Positions 33,543 through 43,148 of a stretch of DNA of 64,000 nucleotides are shown here, piece by piece; position 1 is the first letter of the stretch, and every line of letters begins with the position of its first letter. The notes under the pieces were generated by a model. That model was not told the DNA's origin. It did not search any database and saw only the letters and a program-made list of their open reading frames with translations. Origin of the DNA: Shewanella insulae. GTDB taxonomy: Bacteria; Pseudomonadota; Gammaproteobacteria; Enterobacterales; Shewanellaceae. The stretch is taken from positions 1-64,000 of the forward strand of contig NZ_WRPA01000013.1 of assembly GCF_009831655.1 (NCBI RefSeq). Reading direction: 5' to 3'. Made by a program: the position numbers and the translations under genes.

Positions 33543-34583
33543 ATGACAGCCGATCTGTTTCAGCCGTATGCGCTTAATGCCAGTATTACCCTCAACAACA
33601 AGATTCTGATGGCGCCGCTTACCCGCTGTCAGGCCGACGATGATCTGGTACCAACCCAGGCGATGGCCGACTATTATGCTCGCCGCGCCGATGCCGGGCT
33701 TATCATCTCAGAGGCGGTGATTATTCGCCCCGATGGTCAGGGTTACCCCAATACCCCGGGCCTGTTTACCCCTGAGCAGATCCAGGGCTGGTTGCGAGTG
33801 ACCAGCGCCGTGCATGCCAAGGGCGGCAAGATCTTCGCCCAGCTGTGGCACACAGGCCGGGTGGCGCACTCGCACTTCTTCGGTGGCCAGACGGTAGCGC
33901 CGTCGGCGGTGAAGATTGAAGGCACGGTGCCGCGTCAGCGCGAACTGGCCTATGAGACCCCTAAGGCGTTGACCACAGATGAGATAGCACAGCTGGTGGC
34001 CGACTATTCCCAGGCGGCGGCCAATGCCATAGATGCCGGTTTCGATGGCGTCGAGATCCACGGCGCCAATGCCTACCTCATCGATCAGTTCCTGCATCAT
34101 GACAGTAACCGCCGCGATGATGAGTTTGGTGGCACGCCGGAGAATATGGCACGCTTCCCGCTGGCCGTGGTGGACGCCATCGTTAAGCGTATCGGCCATG
34201 AGCGCACCGCACTGCGAGTGTCGCCGGGCGCCTATGTCAATATGCAGGGCGACAGCCGGGATCGCGCCGTGTTCGATTACTTCTTAACACAGCTTGAGTC
34301 TCGCAAGTTGGCCTACCTGCATGTGGGGATCTTCGATGATGCTCTGACATTCGACTATCTCGGCGGACGCGTGTCGGACTATGTGCGTGGCCATTACAGC
34401 CAGACCTTAGTGGGTGTCGGAAGTTACAGTGCCGAGACGGGGGCCCAGGCCATCGCCGATGGCCGCTTCGACCTGCTGGCGATTGGTCGCCCCTTCATCG
34501 CTAATCCAGACTATGTGGTCAGGGTGCGCGACAGACAGCCGCTGGTGACTTACTCGGATGAGATGCTGGCCGAGCTGGTTTGA
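33543..34583 (+). CDS. Alkene reductase, old yellow enzyme family (NemA/XenB-like)
   Basis: A 346-aa FMN-dependent reductase with an (alpha/beta)8 barrel. The start LFQPYALNASITLNNKILMAPLTRCQA, the phosphate/FMN loop and HGANAYLIDQFL with substrate-binding His and Asn are all typical. FDLLAIGRPFIANPDYV forms the FMN-phosphate site near the C-terminus. It reduces activated C=C bonds or nitro groups with NADPH. It is divergent from the TetR gene that probably represses it. Confidence 0.92.
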   Translation: MTADLFQPYALNASITLNNKILMAPLTRCQADDDLVPTQAMADYYARRADAGLIISEAVIIRPDGQGYPNTPGLFTPEQIQGWLRVTSAVHAKGGKIFAQLWHTGRVAHSHFFGGQTVAPSAVKIEGTVPRQRELAYETPKALTTDEIAQLVADYSQAAANAIDAGFDGVEIHGANAYLIDQFLHHDSNRRDDEFGGTPENMARFPLAVVDAIVKRIGHERTALRVSPGAYVNMQGDSRDRAVFDYFLTQLESRKLAYLHVGIFDDALTFDYLGGRVSDYVRGHYSQTLVGVGSYSAETGAQAIADGRFDLLAIGRPFIANPDYVVRVRDRQPLVTYSDEMLAELV

Positions 34584-34642
34584 TAAAGATACTCGCTTTT
34601 AGCATTGGCTTTTAAGCCTTTGCTTAGGATGAGACACATAAG

Positions 34643-34676
34643 AAAGGGCATATCGCGTCGGCGACATGCCCTTTTT
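34643..34676 (+). terminator. Rho-independent terminator of the alkene reductase gene
   Basis: AAAGGGCAT / ATGCCCTTT stem with a 14-nt loop and a T run on the plus strand. It lies between convergent genes and may serve both. Confidence 0.75.
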
Positions 34677-34718
34677 AATGCCTGTTAGCTGGTGGCTTGG
34701 TTTGCTTTCAGCTCAAGC

Positions 34719-36890
34719 TTAAAGCTTCCAGGTAATGGTGGCGCTGTAGTTCGCCGGCGCGCCATAGAAGGCCTGGGCCCAATAGAGACTGTTGAGGTAT
34801 TTCTCGTCGGTCACATTGTTGGCGTTGAGGCTCAACTGCAAGTTTTCAGTAAACTGATAGCGCGCCATGAGATCGACGATGGCGTAGGCATCCTGGCGGG
34901 TGATGATCGCCTCGCCCGCATTGGCAAAGCCGTCGCCGACCACACCTTGATCGCGGTAGATATCATCCTGCCAGCGCATGTTCATCCCCACCGAGAGGCC
35001 CTCGATGGCGGCCACATCATAGGTGGCGGCAAACTTCAGCAGGCGACTCGGCGTGTAGGAGGCGACTACCTTGGCGTTGTCGTCATTGCCATCTATGTCG
35101 AAGTCGGTGAAGCCCAGGCTCAGGTTGAGGCCATCGAACACCTCTCCGGCGATTTCTAACTCATAGCCCTTGCTGTTGATGCCATCGGCACCTATGTAGC
35201 GTTGATCGCTTGGTGGCAGATCGGCAGTGCGGGGATCCGGCACCGCCAGGTTGACCTGCTGGACGTCGAAATAGGCCAGGCTGGCGATCAGGCGGCCGTC
35301 GAACAGCTCGCTCTTAAGGCCTATCTCCTTGCTCTCTCCTGTCACTGGGGCCAGCAGGTTGTCATCGATATCCTTCTCGATTTGCGACTTGAAGGTCTCG
35401 GTATAGCTGGCGTAGGCCACGAGTTCTGGGGTGATGCGATAGACGGCGCCCAGGTAGGGAATGAACTGGCTGTCTTCTACATCTTGCACCTTGGCATAGG
35501 AGATCCCTTCGGCCTGCCACTTGTTGAAGCGGCCACCGGCGATGAAGTGGAAACCGTCGAACAGGTTAAAGCGACCGGTGAAGTAGGCGGCCTGTTGCTT
35601 GGCGCTGACGTCGCTGCCTTTGGGTTTGTCGGCAAACACAGGCTTAGGCGTGTTGCCATCCCAGTCGTTGAGATCCGGCATGGCTGGGAAGCCGTTGCCC
35701 GTGGTGTAGTCGTATAGTGAGCTGTCGATATAGTCCACCTCGGCATAGTTTACCCCGGCCACCAGTTGATGTTCGCGGCCAAACAGACTGATCTCCCCGT
35801 CGACATAGATATCCACCAGATCATGGCTCTCGTCCAAGTCATATTCGCTGCCATAGCCGGTGAGGCCCAGGCCGGTTTCTCTGTCTGGGGTACCGTAGAC
35901 GTAGAAGAGCTCAGTGTCTTCGTCTGTGCTCTTGTGGGAGTAGGTGGCACGCAGGCGCCAGTCATCACTGAAGTAGTGGCTCAGCTCCACGACGGTATTG
36001 TGCTTGATCACCTGCCAGTTAGACCAGTTGGCCGAGGTGTTGGTGGATCTGTCGTAGTTTGTCGGACTGCCATCTGTGTAGTAGAGCGGCAGGGCGCCCC
36101 AGTTGTTGCCGGTGGCATCGTTGTTGATGTAACTGTGGCTGACCGACAGGCTGGTGTCGTCGCTCAGGTTGGCCTCGATGAAGGCATAGAGCACGCTCTT
36201 GTCTGTCTCATAGCGGTCGAGATAAGAGTCTTTCTGCTGTTTCACCGCTACCACACGGGCGGCGAAGGTGTCGTTGAGACGGCCGCTGGCATCGGCCTCG
36301 ACTCTGGCGTTGTTAAAGCTGCCGTAACTTGCCTGAAGCTTGAGTTGATTATCTGCCGTGGGGCGCTTACGAATGAAGTTGACCGTGGCCGAAGGGTTAC
36401 CCACACCCGTCATCAGGCCGTTGGCACCGCGGATCACCTCGATACGATCATAGATGGCGGTATCTTCGTCGGCGTGGTTGTTGCCCGAGGTCAGTGGCAG
36501 GCCGACCCCATCGATCTGGAAGTTGGTGATGTCGAAGCCGCGGGCGGTGTAGTAGGTGCGGTCTGTCTCGATGCGCTCGACATTGATGCCCGTGGCGCTG
36601 TCCAGGGCGCTATTGATGTCGTTGAGCTGGAAGTCGTCCAGTTGAGCATCTGTGATCACAGATACCGACTGAGGAATATCTATGATGGCAAGGTCCAGGC
36701 GCGAGGCGCCCCCGACCGAGTGGGCGTTATAGCCTTGCACATAGCGGCCGCGAACCTCGATCTTCTCGATCTCTTGGTCACCCTGTTGGCTGTCATTATC
36801 AAGTTGAGCAGTTTGAGTCTCTGCGTGGCCTGGCACAGTCGCCATGCTCAGGGCGCAGAATATTGCGAGGGAAATAGGCTTAAGTTTCAT
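34719..36890 (-). CDS. TonB-dependent siderophore receptor
   Basis: A 723-aa outer-membrane receptor. A signal peptide (SLAIFCALSMATVPGHA) is followed by a TonB-box-like IEKIEVRG near residue 40, a plug domain (DIPQSVSVITDAQLDDFQL, RGANGLMTGVGNPSATVNFIRKRP) and a C-terminal 22-strand barrel ending in YSATITWKL (last residue Leu; most end in Phe or Trp). It imports ferric siderophores such as ferrichrome- or hydroxamate-type compounds; the ligand is not readable. A Fur-box-like sequence lies upstream at 37006-37024. Confidence 0.9.
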   Translation of the reverse strand: MKLKPISLAIFCALSMATVPGHAETQTAQLDNDSQQGDQEIEKIEVRGRYVQGYNAHSVGGASRLDLAIIDIPQSVSVITDAQLDDFQLNDINSALDSATGINVERIETDRTYYTARGFDITNFQIDGVGLPLTSGNNHADEDTAIYDRIEVIRGANGLMTGVGNPSATVNFIRKRPTADNQLKLQASYGSFNNARVEADASGRLNDTFAARVVAVKQQKDSYLDRYETDKSVLYAFIEANLSDDTSLSVSHSYINNDATGNNWGALPLYYTDGSPTNYDRSTNTSANWSNWQVIKHNTVVELSHYFSDDWRLRATYSHKSTDEDTELFYVYGTPDRETGLGLTGYGSEYDLDESHDLVDIYVDGEISLFGREHQLVAGVNYAEVDYIDSSLYDYTTGNGFPAMPDLNDWDGNTPKPVFADKPKGSDVSAKQQAAYFTGRFNLFDGFHFIAGGRFNKWQAEGISYAKVQDVEDSQFIPYLGAVYRITPELVAYASYTETFKSQIEKDIDDNLLAPVTGESKEIGLKSELFDGRLIASLAYFDVQQVNLAVPDPRTADLPPSDQRYIGADGINSKGYELEIAGEVFDGLNLSLGFTDFDIDGNDDNAKVVASYTPSRLLKFAATYDVAAIEGLSVGMNMRWQDDIYRDQGVVGDGFANAGEAIITRQDAYAIVDLMARYQFTENLQLSLNANNVTDEKYLNSLYWAQAFYGAPANYSATITWKL

Positions 36891-37005
36891 GATCTGTCGT
36901 CATCTTAGCAATAGAGGAATAGTGGGGCGGAGCAAGGGCCGTAGGGACTTGGCACGCCAACCAAATTTACGCAACAAATGATATACAAAAAAAGCAGGAC
37001 TTTAA

Positions 37006-37024
37006 ATGGGAATGGTTATCATTT
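37006..37024. promoter_or_regulatory. Candidate Fur box
   Basis: AATGGGAATGGTTATCATT resembles the 19-bp Fur consensus, mainly in its right half (read on the minus strand AATGATAACCATTCCCATT). It lies upstream of the siderophore receptor start. Binding is inferred, not shown. Confidence 0.6.
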
Positions 37025-37161
37025 ACTTTTGTGTCAAATGTAAAGAAATAAGGCTCAGTTTTCAGGCTTGGTGGCCGCTTTCGCCTTTGCATTAGCAAGT
37101 TTGGCGGCTTTTCCTATACTCAGTGGTGTGAACTGGATCAGATTTTTAAGGTGAGGCACCC

Positions 37162-38160
37162 ATGAGAAAAAGCATAACACTCCTATCTGGCTTGCTGCTG
37201 ATGTCGGCAAGTGCCCTGGTCTTCGCAGGTCAGGCGCTGGCCGGTCAAGAGCAGGCTAAGACGAGTTCGACTCCGGCCTTCGACCATGCCAACGGTAACG
37301 CCGCATTCTTGCGCTGCGGTACCCGTACCCCCTCGGATCTCGAGGTGCGCATGCTAAACGAACACCTCAAGGCCCTGAAGAAGCCTGATGGTGTGGGTAA
37401 CGGCAATGGCAATGGCAACGGCAACGGCAACGGCGGTGGTGGCGATGGCGGCACAGGCGGTGACTATTCGGCCGTGGGGTATAATATTCCCGTCTATGTC
37501 CATCTCATTCTAAGTAGCAGCGGCGACGGCGATGTGTCTGGCCTGGTTGCGGATCAGATGAGTGTACTGAACAACGCCTTCTCTGGCGCCGATGGCGGTG
37601 GTGGTTTCGATACCAAGTTCAGCTTCACCTTGATGGGGACAACAAAAACAGAAAACGATGCCTGGTATACCGCAGGGCCAGGTAGTACGGCCGAGAAGGC
37701 GATGAAACAAACCCTTCGCATGGGCGGCGCCGACACGCTTAATATCTATGTCTCTAATCCAGGCGGCGGCCTGCTCGGCTGGGCGACCTTCCCCACAGAT
37801 TATGCCAGTAACCCTAGCGATGATGGCGTGGTGATCCTCAATCAGTCACTGCCCGGCGGCACTGCCTCGCCGTACAACGAAGGCGATACCGCCACCCATG
37901 AGGTTGGTCACTGGCTGGGCCTGTATCACACCTTCCAGGGGGGCTGTAGTCTTGGCGACCAGGTAGCCGATACCGCGGCAGAGCGTTCGGCGGCCTATGG
38001 CTGCCCAACGGGACGCGATACCTGCAAACGGGATGGCGGTGAGGATCCCATCTACAACTTCATGGATTACACAGACGACAACTGCATGTTTGAGTTTACT
38101 CCGGGCCAGTCGGAACGCGCCGATATCTTAAGCGGTGCCTATCGCTGGCCAAGCAACTAG
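37162..38160 (+). CDS. Secreted zinc metalloprotease, M43 (pappalysin-like) family
   Basis: A 332-aa secreted protease. A signal peptide (about 22 residues) is followed by a Gly/Asn linker of alternating NG units (residues about 78-95) and the catalytic domain with [13 protein letters not shown], containing three zinc-binding His and the catalytic Glu, then GGC and a Met-turn NFMDY. It resembles cytophagalysins and probably acts outside the cell. The linker is encoded by a hexamer repeat (GGCAAC-type units near 37396-37436), so its length could vary without frame loss. The next small exported protein begins 4 bp after its stop. Confidence 0.9.
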   Translation: MRKSITLLSGLLLMSASALVFAGQALAGQEQAKTSSTPAFDHANGNAAFLRCGTRTPSDLEVRMLNEHLKALKKPDGVGNGNGNGNGNGNGGGGDGGTGGDYSAVGYNIPVYVHLILSSSGDGDVSGLVADQMSVLNNAFSGADGGGGFDTKFSFTLMGTTKTENDAWYTAGPGSTAEKAMKQTLRMGGADTLNIYVSNPGGGLLGWATFPTDYASNPSDDGVVILNQSLPGGTASPYNEGDTATHEVGHWLGLYHTFQGGCSLGDQVADTAAERSAAYGCPTGRDTCKRDGGEDPIYNFMDYTDDNCMFEFTPGQSERADILSGAYRWPSN

Positions 38161-38164
38161 CCTC

Positions 38165-38554
38165 ATGGGCAATTCACTGCTGAAAGCTGGCCTATGGTGT
38201 TTCGCCATAGGCCTTGGTTTGTGGGGAAGTCCTTGCCTGGCGGAGCGACTGCGTGCCCCAGACTTTGTACCCTGTGGCCGTGACCAGCTGACGTCTTGGC
38301 AGGGGGAGGTATTTAATTATCACAGGAGCGAGACTCAGTTAGCCTTTGGCGTTCGCACCGTCGATGGCACCCTGGAGCACCTGGATATCGCCTATACACT
38401 CGAACAGATGCGGCTCAATGGCGGACTGTTTACCCTGCCTGACTGGAAACGGCTCGAGCTGTCTCCTGGGATGCTTAAGCCCTCGGTGCAAGTGAGGGTG
38501 TGGCGCTGCGATAACGCCGGCGCCATCAGCTTCATGATCGACTGGCTCGAGTGA
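38165..38554 (+). CDS. Hypothetical secreted protein beside the M43 protease
   Basis: A 129-aa protein with signal peptide (LLKAGLWCFAIGLGLWGSPCLAE). It has three Cys residues after cleavage (VPCGRDQ, WRCDNAG). I do not recognise a family. The start at ATG 38165, four bases after the protease stop, puts it in the same operon, so it could be a partner or inhibitor of the protease. That is inference from position only. Confidence 0.6.
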   Translation: MGNSLLKAGLWCFAIGLGLWGSPCLAERLRAPDFVPCGRDQLTSWQGEVFNYHRSETQLAFGVRTVDGTLEHLDIAYTLEQMRLNGGLFTLPDWKRLELSPGMLKPSVQVRVWRCDNAGAISFMIDWLE

Positions 38555-38575
38555 CCCTAGCTTTCCTGCCCCGAT

Positions 38576-39337
38576 TTAATCGCTGAGCATGGCGGCGACA
38601 CTGCCGCAAAGCGTCATCAGAAACAGAAACCACTTCAATACCTTGGGGCTGACCTTGATGGCCAGCTTGACTGCCAGGTGGGCGCCCACCATGGTGCCTG
38701 CGGCCAGGATAAGCCCGGGAACCCAGAGGATGAGATCTTCCTTGATGAAGACCAGCAGGGAGGCCAGGGTGAAAAATAAGGTACAGAACACCTTTAGGGC
38801 GTTGGCCCTGACCAGATCATACCTCAGGCTGCCCGCTAGGGCTGCCAGCAAGACGAAGCCCACCCCCGCCTGCACGAAGCCGCCGTAGATCCCGGCCAGG
38901 GTCAGCCAGAACCAGGACTTGGGGGTGTCTTTGACCCGGTTGACCGGGGTGCCCAGCTCGGGGGCTATGATGGCGGGGCGCACTAAGATGATGAGCGCCA
39001 TCAGCAGCATGGTGCCCAGTAGCAGGGGCTTGATCAGCGTGCTGGGGGCGTAGGCGGCTAATGCCGCACCTATGAATCCGCCGAGTATGGTTGGCAGCAG
39101 AATCGGCCCCTTGTCATCAGTATCTAGCTTGCCATGTTTGTGAAAGCCAATCATGGCGGTGATCGATTGCACCGTGACGCCGACCCGGTTGGTGGCGTTG
39201 GCGACCTCGGCGGGCAGGCCCATCACCATGAGAGCCGGCAGGGTAAGGTTAGAGCCGCCGCCGGCCAGGGTATTGATGATACCAGCCAGAAAGCCGGTGA
39301 CGACCAGAAGCAGGCCGTGGGTGAGGGTGATCTCCAT
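38576..39337 (-). CDS. TauE/SafE family sulfite/organic-acid exporter-like protein
   Basis: A 253-aa membrane protein with about eight hydrophobic segments and the family landmark FLAGIINTLAGGGSNLTLPAL near residue 15-38. Members move small anions such as sulfite or sulfoacetate; the substrate here is unknown. It lies 43 bp from the DUF924 gene on the same strand. Confidence 0.88.
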   Translation of the reverse strand: MEITLTHGLLLVVTGFLAGIINTLAGGGSNLTLPALMVMGLPAEVANATNRVGVTVQSITAMIGFHKHGKLDTDDKGPILLPTILGGFIGAALAAYAPSTLIKPLLLGTMLLMALIILVRPAIIAPELGTPVNRVKDTPKSWFWLTLAGIYGGFVQAGVGFVLLAALAGSLRYDLVRANALKVFCTLFFTLASLLVFIKEDLILWVPGLILAAGTMVGAHLAVKLAIKVSPKVLKWFLFLMTLCGSVAAMLSD

Positions 39338-39380
39338 GGGTACTCCTTACGCCCTAATGGGGAATGACTCGGTGGATAAG

Positions 39381-39935
39381 TTAGAAACTCGAGCCAGGTT
39401 CGGCGAGAAACGCCAGCTCCTCCTCGGTGGACTGGCGCCCTAAGATGCCATTGCGATGGGGATAGCGGCCGAAACGGTCGATAATGGCCTTGTGTCGCTG
39501 CTCGAATGCCAGGTTGTTCTCGGCGCCCTCACGGCTAAAGAGGATCAACGCCACCTCGTGGATCGCCTGGGATTCGCTATGCATGTAGGGCATGTAGAGA
39601 AAGGGCACCTGCTTAGGTTGCAGTTGCTTATCGATACCGGCGGCTACGGCCTCCTGAGCCAGGGCCAAGGCCATGGGATCGGCGGCGAACGCCTCTGGCG
39701 TATCCCGGTAGATATTACGGCTAAACTGATCCAGGACTATGATCTCCGCCAGGCGACCCTGGGGTGTGGTGCGCCAGTGGTAGAGTTCGCCCTGTTTGGC
39801 CTGGATGAGCAGCTCACCGAAGCGGGCCTGGAGAGCCTTGTCGAAGGTGAGGTCTTTAACAAACCAGGCTTTAGGCTCTATCTCCTCGAACCAGAAGCGA
39901 ATGATGTCGTCTGGGGCATGGCTTATCCTGTTCAT
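39381..39935 (-). CDS. DUF924 family protein
   Basis: A 184-aa soluble helical protein. The family signature is seen in IIRFWFEEIEPKAWFVKD, LIVLDQFSRNIYRDTPEAF and FLYMPYMHSES. DUF924 proteins are of unknown function with a TPR-like helical fold. Nearest neighbours on the same strand are the PH-domain genes upstream and the TauE gene downstream. Confidence 0.85.
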   Translation of the reverse strand: MNRISHAPDDIIRFWFEEIEPKAWFVKDLTFDKALQARFGELLIQAKQGELYHWRTTPQGRLAEIIVLDQFSRNIYRDTPEAFAADPMALALAQEAVAAGIDKQLQPKQVPFLYMPYMHSESQAIHEVALILFSREGAENNLAFEQRHKAIIDRFGRYPHRNGILGRQSTEEELAFLAEPGSSF

Positions 39936-39989
39936 CTGTGTTCCTTATCTTCGGGCTTAGTATCCAGTTTTAGCTATATCCCGTGTTAG

Positions 39990-41558
39990 TTATATCCAGT
40001 TTGTGGGATCTTCCCTGGTCAAATTTAACGCGGTTTCGGCGATCAATCTAGCCTCTTCGAGGGGAATATAGGGGATCACTAAGGGGCCAGAGGCCAGGCC
40101 TAAGTGGAGGCTAGCCAATGACTTACGCCGCTGCCCCGGCGTCTGTGAGATACAGACATCCTGAGTCTTACTCAGTGGCACCAACTGCCAGGTCTGCCCC
40201 AGCACGCCTGTATGTATCCAGCAGTCGTCGCCCGCTAGGTGATAACCCCATTGTCGATAGTTGAGATAGAGGCCGATAAGCGCCACCAGGGTGAAACCAA
40301 AGAGGAGTTCGGTAAAGGGGGTGAGGCCGAGGAGCAGGGTCATCACCACGGGGAGCAATGCCAGCGGGATAGCGCGGCGCCAAAGCCAGCCGCTGTCGAT
40401 CCCCTGATATCTGTCTGGCAGGGCATTGGCCTTAGTCGCCAGGCCATCTAGTCGGTCTAAGGCCTGTGGGATCTCTGTTTGGGTCATGCTGGGGATCAGC
40501 AGGTGACGCTTGCTCAGCTGCTCAACCTCATTGCCCTTTACCTGTTCGAAATGCACCGTCCAGCGGCCGATTAGCCGGCCTATGGCGGGCTGCTCGAAGC
40601 GTACCAGCTGTACCCTGTGTAGGCGCAGGGCATCTTGTTGCTTGGCCAGTATGCCGCCGGTTCGATGAAGCGTGCCCTGGCGCAGGCTGAGGCGATAGGG
40701 GTAATACTTAAGCACGGCCGAGGCGATGGAGATTAAAGAAAGCAGCAGGGCGAGGAGTGCCAACGCGGCCAGCGCCGCCAGGATCTGATAGACAAGCCCA
40801 GTGGCGACGTTGGCCTGATACCAGTGCCAGACCCCTTGCACCAGGCTGGTTTGTCCCAGGGATTCCCAGTCTACCTGGCCTATGATGGAGCCGGATATAA
40901 TGGAGAGCCAGACGAGGTTGTTGTGATAGAGCCCGAAGATTAGCAGCGCCTTGAGATCCTTAGCCACCACCAGGCCTTCACTCTGACGCCAGGTTTGTAC
41001 ACTCGCCGTAGTGGCTGCTACGCCAGCCTGCAGTGGCTCATTAACATGCGCCGTCGACTCGCCATCGGCAGGCATAGCCTCTGGACTCGTCTGCAGGTAC
41101 TGGGAGGCAAACAGGTGTTTCTTGAGTAGCATGGCCTGGCGATAGTTGACCGCCGCCAGCACCGCCTCATCTTGCTTGGAACCGGCCGTCTCCACCACCA
41201 GGCTATAGAGGCCGAGGGGGCGGAAGTAGAGGGGTTGCTCCAGACGCACATTCTGTATCTTATTGAGGGGGATCTCCTGGGCGCGTTTAAACACCAACCC
41301 CTGACGTATCCCCAATTTGGCGTCTTGTAATCGATATCGATACTTGGCCCACTGCAGGCTGGCATAGGACAGGGTGGCCAAGACCAGCCCCGCGGCGACC
41401 AAGAGCAGCCAGGGTGAGTTAAACCCCTGTTGCCAACCCGTGTAGACCAGGGGGATAAGGGCATAACCATTGGTGAGTAGCTGGCGTAGGCTGCCGACGC
41501 TGAAGCTGATGATCGACCAGGGAGACAGGCTCGCCCACTGGGCGAAGCGGGCACTCAT
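39990..41558 (-). CDS. PH-domain membrane protein, YdbT-like
   Basis: A 522-aa membrane protein with several hydrophobic segments and three bacterial PH-type (DUF304) domains, each with the repeated landmark IPLNKIQNVRLEQP (residue about 95), ALRLHRVQLVRFEQP and LVPLSKTQDVCISQTPGQR. It begins three bases after the stop of its partner, so the two are co-translated. The family is membrane-associated and of unknown role. Confidence 0.82.
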   Translation of the reverse strand: MSARFAQWASLSPWSIISFSVGSLRQLLTNGYALIPLVYTGWQQGFNSPWLLLVAAGLVLATLSYASLQWAKYRYRLQDAKLGIRQGLVFKRAQEIPLNKIQNVRLEQPLYFRPLGLYSLVVETAGSKQDEAVLAAVNYRQAMLLKKHLFASQYLQTSPEAMPADGESTAHVNEPLQAGVAATTASVQTWRQSEGLVVAKDLKALLIFGLYHNNLVWLSIISGSIIGQVDWESLGQTSLVQGVWHWYQANVATGLVYQILAALAALALLALLLSLISIASAVLKYYPYRLSLRQGTLHRTGGILAKQQDALRLHRVQLVRFEQPAIGRLIGRWTVHFEQVKGNEVEQLSKRHLLIPSMTQTEIPQALDRLDGLATKANALPDRYQGIDSGWLWRRAIPLALLPVVMTLLLGLTPFTELLFGFTLVALIGLYLNYRQWGYHLAGDDCWIHTGVLGQTWQLVPLSKTQDVCISQTPGQRRKSLASLHLGLASGPLVIPYIPLEEARLIAETALNLTREDPTNWI

Positions 41559-41561
41559 GGG

Positions 41562-42155
41562 TTAGTCCTCGCGTTCTGTGAGGGGCTGTTTCTGCGATGC
41601 CTGTATCTGGGAGGCCTGTTTCTGGGAGGCTTTGGCCAGCAGGTGTCTGCGCAGCGGCTCGGCGGTGTCATCGCCCAGGCCTGGCAGGCTGATCTCGGCG
41701 CTGCCGCTACCTGCGCTGAAACACTTGAGGGTATGTTGATGAAAATAGCGCTCCAGCGGTCCCTGAGACAGGCTGACATGCTGCAGTCGGGTATAGGGCA
41801 GGGCGATCTTCTTGTGCCAAATTAATCCCTTCTGCATGATAAACTCATGGTCGAACACACCGTAGGCGATAGTGAGGGCATGTCTGTAGCGGCCGTAGCT
41901 GACGATACCAGCCAGCATAAGCAGCGCCGTCACCAGGGCAAGGATAAGGCTTCCCGGCAGGTTGAGCAGCATGGCGGCCAGGGGGGCTATGATCAGCAGC
42001 GGCGTGAAGATCAGCAAGTTCTCTATCTGTACCTGATGTAGATAGGCCTGCTCCAGTGGTGTCAGCGGCACTTCATCTATGGCGAGCCAGTCTGGCTGCT
42101 CCAGCCGACGTCTGACCTGCATTGATGCCGAAGGTTGAGGAGTCACATCTTCCAT
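41562..42155 (-). CDS. PH-domain membrane protein, YdbS-like
   Basis: A 197-aa protein with two hydrophobic segments (residues about 50-90) and one DUF304 PH-type domain with the landmark IALPYTRLQHVSLSQGPLERYF near residue 115. The downstream 522-aa gene is its expected YdbT-type partner. Ribosome site AGGATG is 6-7 nt before the ATG. Confidence 0.82.
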   Translation of the reverse strand: MEDVTPQPSASMQVRRRLEQPDWLAIDEVPLTPLEQAYLHQVQIENLLIFTPLLIIAPLAAMLLNLPGSLILALVTALLMLAGIVSYGRYRHALTIAYGVFDHEFIMQKGLIWHKKIALPYTRLQHVSLSQGPLERYFHQHTLKCFSAGSGSAEISLPGLGDDTAEPLRRHLLAKASQKQASQIQASQKQPLTERED

Positions 42156-42284
42156 TTGTCATCCTGCTTAAATTACCTAGTGGCTGACTATAACATCTTT
42201 CCTTTGCCTGTCAGCCATTTGCAACTGTATGTGATGTATCTTTTATGTTACAAGATAATAAAAACAAATGAGAGAGAGGATGCT

Positions 42285-42581
42285 TTGAGCACCGAGTTGT
42301 CTAAGCAGAAAATCGCCTTCCTGAGAAAGCTCTATCTGGCCCATCTTATCGATAGCGAGCAGCATAACTTGCTGTCGCTGAACAAGGCCACAACCATGCC
42401 GCGGCGCACCTTGCAAGATGCCATTGCCGCCATGGGGGATATAGGTATCACTTGTGTCTTCGTGCAGGATGGCGAGCGTCATAATGACGGTTATTATCGA
42501 CTCAAGGAGTGGGGTCCTATCGACAAGGCCTGGGTGGCCAGAAATATCGAGACCATAGTGCAATCGCTGAGGCCTGACTGA
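42285..42581 (+). CDS. Small winged-helix-like protein
   Basis: A 98-aa protein. TTG at 42285 was chosen because GAGAGGA lies just upstream and the longer frame begins inside the divergent gene's leader. The sequence LRKLYLAHLIDSEQHNLLSLNKATTMPRRTLQDAIAAM is compatible with a winged-helix module. I do not recognise a named family. It is divergent from the PH-domain operon but need not regulate it. Confidence 0.55.
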   Translation: MSTELSKQKIAFLRKLYLAHLIDSEQHNLLSLNKATTMPRRTLQDAIAAMGDIGITCVFVQDGERHNDGYYRLKEWGPIDKAWVARNIETIVQSLRPD

Positions 42582-42638
42582 TAGCTAAGGCCTGGCTGAT
42601 AGACAAGGTGGAATGACAGGCTTAGCCATTGAACTCGC

Positions 42639-42962
42639 TTAGTGATTGAGCAGGTAGAAGCCGATAAAACCTAGCCAACTCAGGGCCAGTAGCAGCCAGG
42701 GCATTTTGCTACCGCCTCGTGTCACCTCGGGCTGGTCATCGGCTCTCTCTATGGTCTGACGCTGCTTCTCCTTGAGGGCCTGCTTGCGTTGCTTGTCCCT
42801 GTCTCTGGCCTTGCTCTTCTGGCGTTTCTTATATTCGGCAATGCCCTTTTCTATTCCCTGGGCGATCAGCTTGGTCTGCTCCTTGGTTTGCCCGGGTTTC
42901 TGGGTGGCCTTGGCAATTTTCATTGCCTCATCTTTGGTTTCGGTGGAGATCTGCTGCGCCAT
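42639..42962 (-). CDS. DUF2956 protein
   Basis: A 107-aa protein, rich in Lys and Gln, with a C-terminal hydrophobic segment (WLLLALSWLGFIGFYLL). The opening ISTETKDEAMKIAKATQKPGQTKEQTKLIAQGI is the DUF2956 signature. Function unknown; a peripheral or tail-anchored membrane protein is likely. Confidence 0.82.
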   Translation of the reverse strand: MAQQISTETKDEAMKIAKATQKPGQTKEQTKLIAQGIEKGIAEYKKRQKSKARDRDKQRKQALKEKQRQTIERADDQPEVTRGGSKMPWLLLALSWLGFIGFYLLNH

Positions 42963-43148
42963 AACGTCTTTAGCTGATGAATGATGGCCTCACTATAACA
43001 TGAGTCGAGGCTTAGGGTGGTGAACCTTGGCCGCTGGTATGGCCTCGCGCCCTATACCATAGTATGAGTATGATTTTGTTAAGTTATCGCTTAACCTGTC
43101 TGTGGCAAATTCAATCTATAATAATACCCTGCTATCAAGGACAAGATC

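Noticed and set aside
35766..36908. 380-codon plus-strand frame opposite the siderophore receptor
   Set aside because: Antisense shadow of the receptor; no recognisable domain.
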